Assembly: GCA_905234395.1 (NCBI GenBank)
Contig: CAJOHG010000002.1
Span: forward strand, 1-64,000
Direction of reading: 5' to 3'
Length of the DNA stretch: 64,000 nt
DNA from: an uncultured Selenomonadaceae bacterium
GTDB lineage: Bacteria; Bacillota; Negativicutes; Selenomonadales; Selenomonadaceae
A program made the position numbers and the translations under genes. The notes under the pieces are model-generated. The model saw nothing but the letters and a program-made list of their open reading frames with translations, was not told the DNA's origin and did not search any database. This document shows positions 60,617-64,000 of this stretch, piece after piece; position 1 is the first letter of the stretch, and every line of letters starts with the position of its first letter.

Positions 60617-61822
60617 TCACTCCTCCAATAAATCGCTGACATAATCCAATTCAACAAATTCTTGCCACATGACGCGGCTCTGCAAAAAATTTTTCAGCTG
60701 CGAAATAATTTGTCGGGCGGCAATGCGCAACTCCTTGGCGACAGGATACGACAAGCGCAAAAGATTTGGAAAGTCTTTGATAAAAAGTTGAGCTTCGGCG
60801 ATTGTCATATGCCTCAACGATTTTATAACTGCCGCAAGCGACGCCTCCTCGCAAATGCGCCAATAATCGTCGTCGGCAGGAAAATTTTTGCGCAGATAAG
60901 TTGAAATCGCTCGACAAGTCAAAGCCGTTTCCATGTCAACAGATGACGACAAATTTTCCGTCAAAGCCTCCGTCACGCGATTGAAACGTTGCGTCTTGCT
61001 CTCAAGTGAAAAATTTTCTGCGCGCTCGTTGCGATAATTCAAAATGCCGTCGTCGAAAATTTCGTTGCGGTCGTGAACGTTGAATTGCTCGTCGTCGTAA
61101 GGATTGATTGTGCCGCACGCCCAACCGCGTTGCATTTTCGTGTTGATGTATTCTTCCTTCGATTTGGCGTAGTAATGATTGGCAACCATTTTTTCCGCCG
61201 CAATCGGAAGCAAAACATTGTCCGATATGTCGTTGAAATTTTCATCAACAGCGCGGAACGGCTCAAAAAAATACGCGAAATGCATCGTCTGCAGATATTT
61301 TATCTTGCGCGGGTCGGCAATGGTCTTGACGAATTTGTTAAGCTCATCATCACTCGGAGCGCGTCGAGTAAAACGTTCAAGCACGCCTCGCGAATAGTCG
61401 GCAGTCTCTTGACCGTTCGAGCCGAAGAATTGCCAATGAATCGACATGCCCGCAATATTTGAATCGCGCGACAAAGTTTCGTCGACGACCTCAACGATTG
61501 AACGGTTGCTTTTCGGGAAGATGAATTCGTCCAAGTCAATGAACGCCATGTAACGACAACGGAACTTGAAACGCTTAACGGCGTCATTGTAGGCAAACAG
61601 TTGCATCATTTTGCCGGGCGCATCAATGTAGTCGACAATACCGGCGTCAATGTAAGGTTTGGCAATTTCGCGTTGATTGTCGGGAGAATCGTTGTCGTAA
61701 AGGTAAAAGTGATCTACACCCGCCATTAAGTGATAATCAAGCCACTCTTTGAGATACGGAGCCTCATTCTTCATGATGGCGACGACTGCCAAATCATACG
61801 GGAACAAATTTTTATCGACCAC
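60617..61822 (-). CDS. GT92-like glycosyltransferase copy 3
   Basis: A 401-residue paralog of copies 1 and 2 with FPYDLAVVAIMKNEAPYLKE near residue 6, FYLYDNDSPDNQREIAKPY near 37, FIDLDEFIFPKSNRSIVEVV near 92 (DLDE in place of DGDE) and RGVLERFTRRAPSDDELNK near 140. The GTG start lies inside the argB end (11-nt overlap) with GAGGTC as ribosome-binding site. It ends 6 nt before argD. It is the most divergent of the three copies and is intact. Confidence 0.85.
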   Translation of the reverse strand: MVDKNLFPYDLAVVAIMKNEAPYLKEWLDYHLMAGVDHFYLYDNDSPDNQREIAKPYIDAGIVDYIDAPGKMMQLFAYNDAVKRFKFRCRYMAFIDLDEFIFPKSNRSIVEVVDETLSRDSNIAGMSIHWQFFGSNGQETADYSRGVLERFTRRAPSDDELNKFVKTIADPRKIKYLQTMHFAYFFEPFRAVDENFNDISDNVLLPIAAEKMVANHYYAKSKEEYINTKMQRGWACGTINPYDDEQFNVHDRNEIFDDGILNYRNERAENFSLESKTQRFNRVTEALTENLSSSVDMETALTCRAISTYLRKNFPADDDYWRICEEASLAAVIKSLRHMTIAEAQLFIKDFPNLLRLSYPVAKELRIAARQIISQLKNFLQSRVMWQEFVELDYVSDLLEE

Positions 61823-63026
61823 CGCTGACCTCCGTGCCGAGACCTTCCGCCGTGAACAGCTCAAGAATAATCGAATGCGGAAGTCGTCCGTCAATGATGT
61901 AAGCTTTGTTAGTGCCGCGATCCAACGCTCTCAAACACGCCTCGACTTTAGGGATCATGCCGCCGCTGATTGTGCCGTCCTTGATGAATTCGCGAGCCTC
62001 GTCAGCTTTGAGCGTGGAGATAAAACTTTTCTTGTCCGCAAAATTTTTGTAAACGCCTTCGGTGTCGGTGAGCAACAAAAGTTTTTCAGCTTTGAGTGCG
62101 CCCGCAATGTCCGCCGCCACATAATCCGCATTGATGTTGAAACTTTCGCCGTCCTCGCCGACGCCAATCGGTGCGATGACGGGAACATAGCCCTGCGCGA
62201 TTAAGTCGTTGACGATTTGAATGTTAATCTGTTTTGCCTTGCCGACGTAGCCGATATCAACTTTGGTCTTTTCGCCGCCTTCGTAAACGGTCGCCAATTT
62301 TTTTGCAGCTTGAATCAAATCGGCGTCCTTGCCGCTCAAGCCGACAGCACGAAGTCCGCGACGATTTAAGAGCGTGACGATTTCCGAATTGATTTTGCCG
62401 CAAAGAACCATCTCCGCAATTTCGACAGTCTCTTCATCAGTGACACGCAAGCCGCTCACGAATGAACTTTCCTTGCCGAGTTTTTTAAGGAAACCGGTAA
62501 TTTCCGGGCCGCCGCCGTGCACGATAACGACGTTAATCCCGACGAATTTCATCAACGCAACGTCCTGCATGACCGACGCTTTAAGCTCGTCGTTGACCAT
62601 TGCATTTCCGCCATATTTAATAACCACGGTTTTGCCGTGAAACTCTTGAATGTAAGGCAACGCCTCGACGAGAATGGACGCACGATCGCTCGCGCTGTAA
62701 ATTTTCACGGGCTCGGAAATTTTTTCATCGACAACAGGCTTGTCGGGAGTCTTTGCAGGTGCAGGAATTTCTTCGGCGGGAATTTCTTTGACCTCAGCGT
62801 TTAATTCTGCCAATGCCTCGTCAATCATTTCATCGGGCAAATATTTTTTCAGCACGTCGGTTGCGCCGTTTAATTGTAAAGTTTTGTCAATCGTGTTAAT
62901 CGGCGGCTCCGAATTGTTCTTAACTTCCGTGTTGAGTTCCGATAAAGCCTCGTCAATCATTTCATCGGGCAAATATTTTTTCAACACTTCCGTTGCGCCG
63001 TTTAATTGTAAAGTTTTGTCAATCAT
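61812..63026 (-). CDS. argB: Acetylglutamate kinase with a duplicated N-terminal extension
   Basis: Phosphorylates N-acetylglutamate in arginine synthesis. It has 404 residues instead of about 295. The kinase core begins near 107 (SASDRASILVEALPYIQEF) and is complete: VVIKYGGNAMVNDELK near 130, VIVHGGGPEITGFLKKLG near 157, VTDEETVEIAEMVLCGKIN near 185 and FNINADYVAADIAGAL near 275. The first 105 residues are an extension holding two 44-residue tandem repeats (LQLNGATEVLKKYLPDEMID) and a Pro/Glu linker. The start follows GGAGGAG and overlaps the recT stop by 8 nt. The extension's role is unknown. Confidence 0.93.
   Translation of the reverse strand: MIDKTLQLNGATEVLKKYLPDEMIDEALSELNTEVKNNSEPPINTIDKTLQLNGATDVLKKYLPDEMIDEALAELNAEVKEIPAEEIPAPAKTPDKPVVDEKISEPVKIYSASDRASILVEALPYIQEFHGKTVVIKYGGNAMVNDELKASVMQDVALMKFVGINVVIVHGGGPEITGFLKKLGKESSFVSGLRVTDEETVEIAEMVLCGKINSEIVTLLNRRGLRAVGLSGKDADLIQAAKKLATVYEGGEKTKVDIGYVGKAKQINIQIVNDLIAQGYVPVIAPIGVGEDGESFNINADYVAADIAGALKAEKLLLLTDTEGVYKNFADKKSFISTLKADEAREFIKDGTISGGMIPKVEACLRALDRGTNKAYIIDGRLPHSIILELFTAEGLGTEVSGGR
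62787..63023 (-). repeat. Tandem 132-bp repeat encoding the ArgB extension
   Basis: Two copies (63023-62892 and 62891 onward, about 105 bp conserved in the second) differ at few positions. Each encodes IDKTLQLNGAT, VLKKYLPDEMIDEAL and ELN, a helical unit. Confidence 0.9.
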
Positions 63027-63849
63027 TTTTCTCCTCCGTATCGTTGTTATCGTCAGCGGTATCTTCCGGCTCGTCAAGATTGCCGGTCGTCGGCACATCG
63101 AACACGTCGCTGAAAGGAACAATTTTTTCCTCGCCGTGCTCATTGTCGACGTAGCGGAAACCGTCCTCGGTGATGACCGCTTGATCTGCCTGCAACGCCG
63201 TCGCCAACGCCACGCTCTGCTGATCGATTGAAATGATGCCGAAATTGTTCAGCAGTTTCTTTAGCACGGTCTTTTTAGCCATCGCGTCAAAGTTCGTGCT
63301 CCAAACGGAAGACTTTCTGCCCGTGCGCGAATCATAAGCATAGCTCTGCGAATATTTTTCCGCGTGAGCCTGCAGTTCCTCGACGGTCATATAAAGCGTC
63401 TTGTGGAAACCGTTAATCAGCTCCATGTAGGCGACATATCCGACAATCGTGTCGGAAATTTTTTCGCCGCGAACAATTTCACCCGTCACAAAGTCGATTT
63501 CGGCAATTTGTCCTTCGCGAACGGCTCCCGAATTCAGCGTGCGATATTGTCCGCTGCGCATGGCAAGTTGAACGTATCCGCGCCAACCGAGTTGAAATTG
63601 CGCATGTCCTTTGTACGGCACGATATAAGCGAATCCGAGCGAAGGATTTATCGGCAACTTCAACGCGGCGGCAATTCCTGCGGCGGCGAGTATCGAATTC
63701 GTCGAACACTCCTGCAATTTTGAGTTGCTCTTGACGATTGACAATATCGACGAGATAAACGACGGTGCGGAACTGTCCAAAAGCTCCTCGAAACGACGTT
63801 TGATGCCCGCCGAATTCAAAACTTGTTGCAATGACGGTTGCTCTTTCAT
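63019..63849 (-). CDS. recT: RecT family single-strand annealing protein
   Basis: Phage-type recombinase that binds single-stranded DNA and anneals complementary strands. It has 276 residues. Marks are SILSIVKSNSKLQECSTNSI near residue 38, AAALKLPINPSLGFAYIVPY near 60, AQFQLGWRGYVQLAMRSGQY near 84, and MAKKTVLKKLLNNFGI near 195. The acidic tail (EPEDTADDNNDTEEKND) is usual. The start at MKEQPS follows AAAGGAG. A prophage gene directly ahead of argB is odd; the window edge may be the end of a prophage. Confidence 0.92.
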   Translation of the reverse strand: MKEQPSLQQVLNSAGIKRRFEELLDSSAPSFISSILSIVKSNSKLQECSTNSILAAAGIAAALKLPINPSLGFAYIVPYKGHAQFQLGWRGYVQLAMRSGQYRTLNSGAVREGQIAEIDFVTGEIVRGEKISDTIVGYVAYMELINGFHKTLYMTVEELQAHAEKYSQSYAYDSRTGRKSSVWSTNFDAMAKKTVLKKLLNNFGIISIDQQSVALATALQADQAVITEDGFRYVDNEHGEEKIVPFSDVFDVPTTGNLDEPEDTADDNNDTEEKND

Positions 63850-63863
63850 GATGAATTCTCCTT

Positions 63864-64000
63864 TCAATTTTGTTGACCGCCTCGCCACTCAATCATGTTG
63901 TCGGGCAAATTGAATATGCGCAAGATTTTGTCGACGATGTGATTAATCTGCGCGTCAAGAGTTTTCGGCGTGTTGTAAAACGTCATCACGGGCGGCATGA
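63864..64000 (-). CDS. Unidentified ORF, possibly phage-derived, cut by the window edge
   Basis: The visible 44 codons read MPPVMTFYNTPKTLDAQINH, then a helix (VDKILRIFNLPDN) and MIEWRGGQQN. The ATG at 63998 may be the true start or an internal residue. It ends 14 nt before the recT start, so it belongs to the same transcript. No family was recognised. Confidence 0.5.
   Translation of the reverse strand, partial: MPPVMTFYNTPKTLDAQINHIVDKILRIFNLPDNMIEWRGGQQN

Overview
The window looks like a chromosomal stretch of a Gram-negative-type member of the Bacillota, most likely Negativicutes (Selenomonas-like). This is an inference from gene content: a meso-diaminopimelate-type MurE (DNPR motif), the uppS-frr-pyrH order, a FloA/NfeD pair, RTX proteins, O-GlcNAc-transferase-like glycosyltransferases and a FliB-type lysine methylase, together with AT-rich intergenic DNA and many TTG/GTG starts. 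No rRNA, tRNA or CRISPR array was seen.

Layout. 1-1991 (minus): uppS (cut by the window edge), frr and pyrH behind a clear sigma-70-type promoter. 2084-8501: a stand-alone trpB, DedA, a TPR lipoprotein-like gene, a flavoprotein, a lysine N-methylase with a truncated copy of its own start, and an Lrp/aminotransferase pair. 8517-17707: a GT41-like glycosyltransferase, a broken VapBC-like pair, cysS, valS, folC, nfeD and floA. 17800-29473: three large RTX proteins plus one decayed copy, each with its own promoter, and behind them a second GT41-like enzyme, a ChW-repeat protein and smpB. 29546-37787: an orphan NikBC/DppBC permease pair, aroF, trmB, a nitroreductase, and murE-murF-mraY. 37923-44486 (minus): a SYLF protein, a fucosyltransferase-like gene and a glycolytic operon (gap, a pgk-tpiA fusion, gpmI). 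44844-52581 (plus): a surface-glycan cluster of two glycosyltransferases, a WecE-type sugar aminotransferase, an FkbM methyltransferase, an ATP-grasp ligase, an Asp/Glu-racemase-like protein and a DapB-like reductase. 52877-55779: fba, an HD protein and hisZ. 55912-64000 (minus): arginine genes argB, argD and argF interleaved with three GT92-like glycosyltransferase copies, behind a phage-type recT.

Two themes stand out. First, simple-sequence tracts sit exactly where slipped-strand phase variation would act: a G8 tract puts one GT92 copy out of frame, a G10 tract lies inside the racemase gene, and an A12 tract fills the -35/-10 spacer of an RTX promoter. Surface proteins and the enzymes that may decorate them could therefore switch on and off. 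Second, about ten short tandem duplications each copy only the beginning or end of a gene and leave a fragment beside the intact gene (trpB, fliB, cysS twice, RTX, murF, mraY, hisZ, argF, argB). Degenerate heptanucleotide repeats forming hairpins are a third, related class; one of them separates the valS ribosome-binding site from its start codon.

Several genes are broken as read: gap (about 17 nt missing just after the catalytic cysteine motif), the FkbM methyltransferase (one frameshift), GT92 copy 1 (G8 tract) and an RTX copy. The gap lesion should be treated as a possible assembly error because the gene is normally essential.
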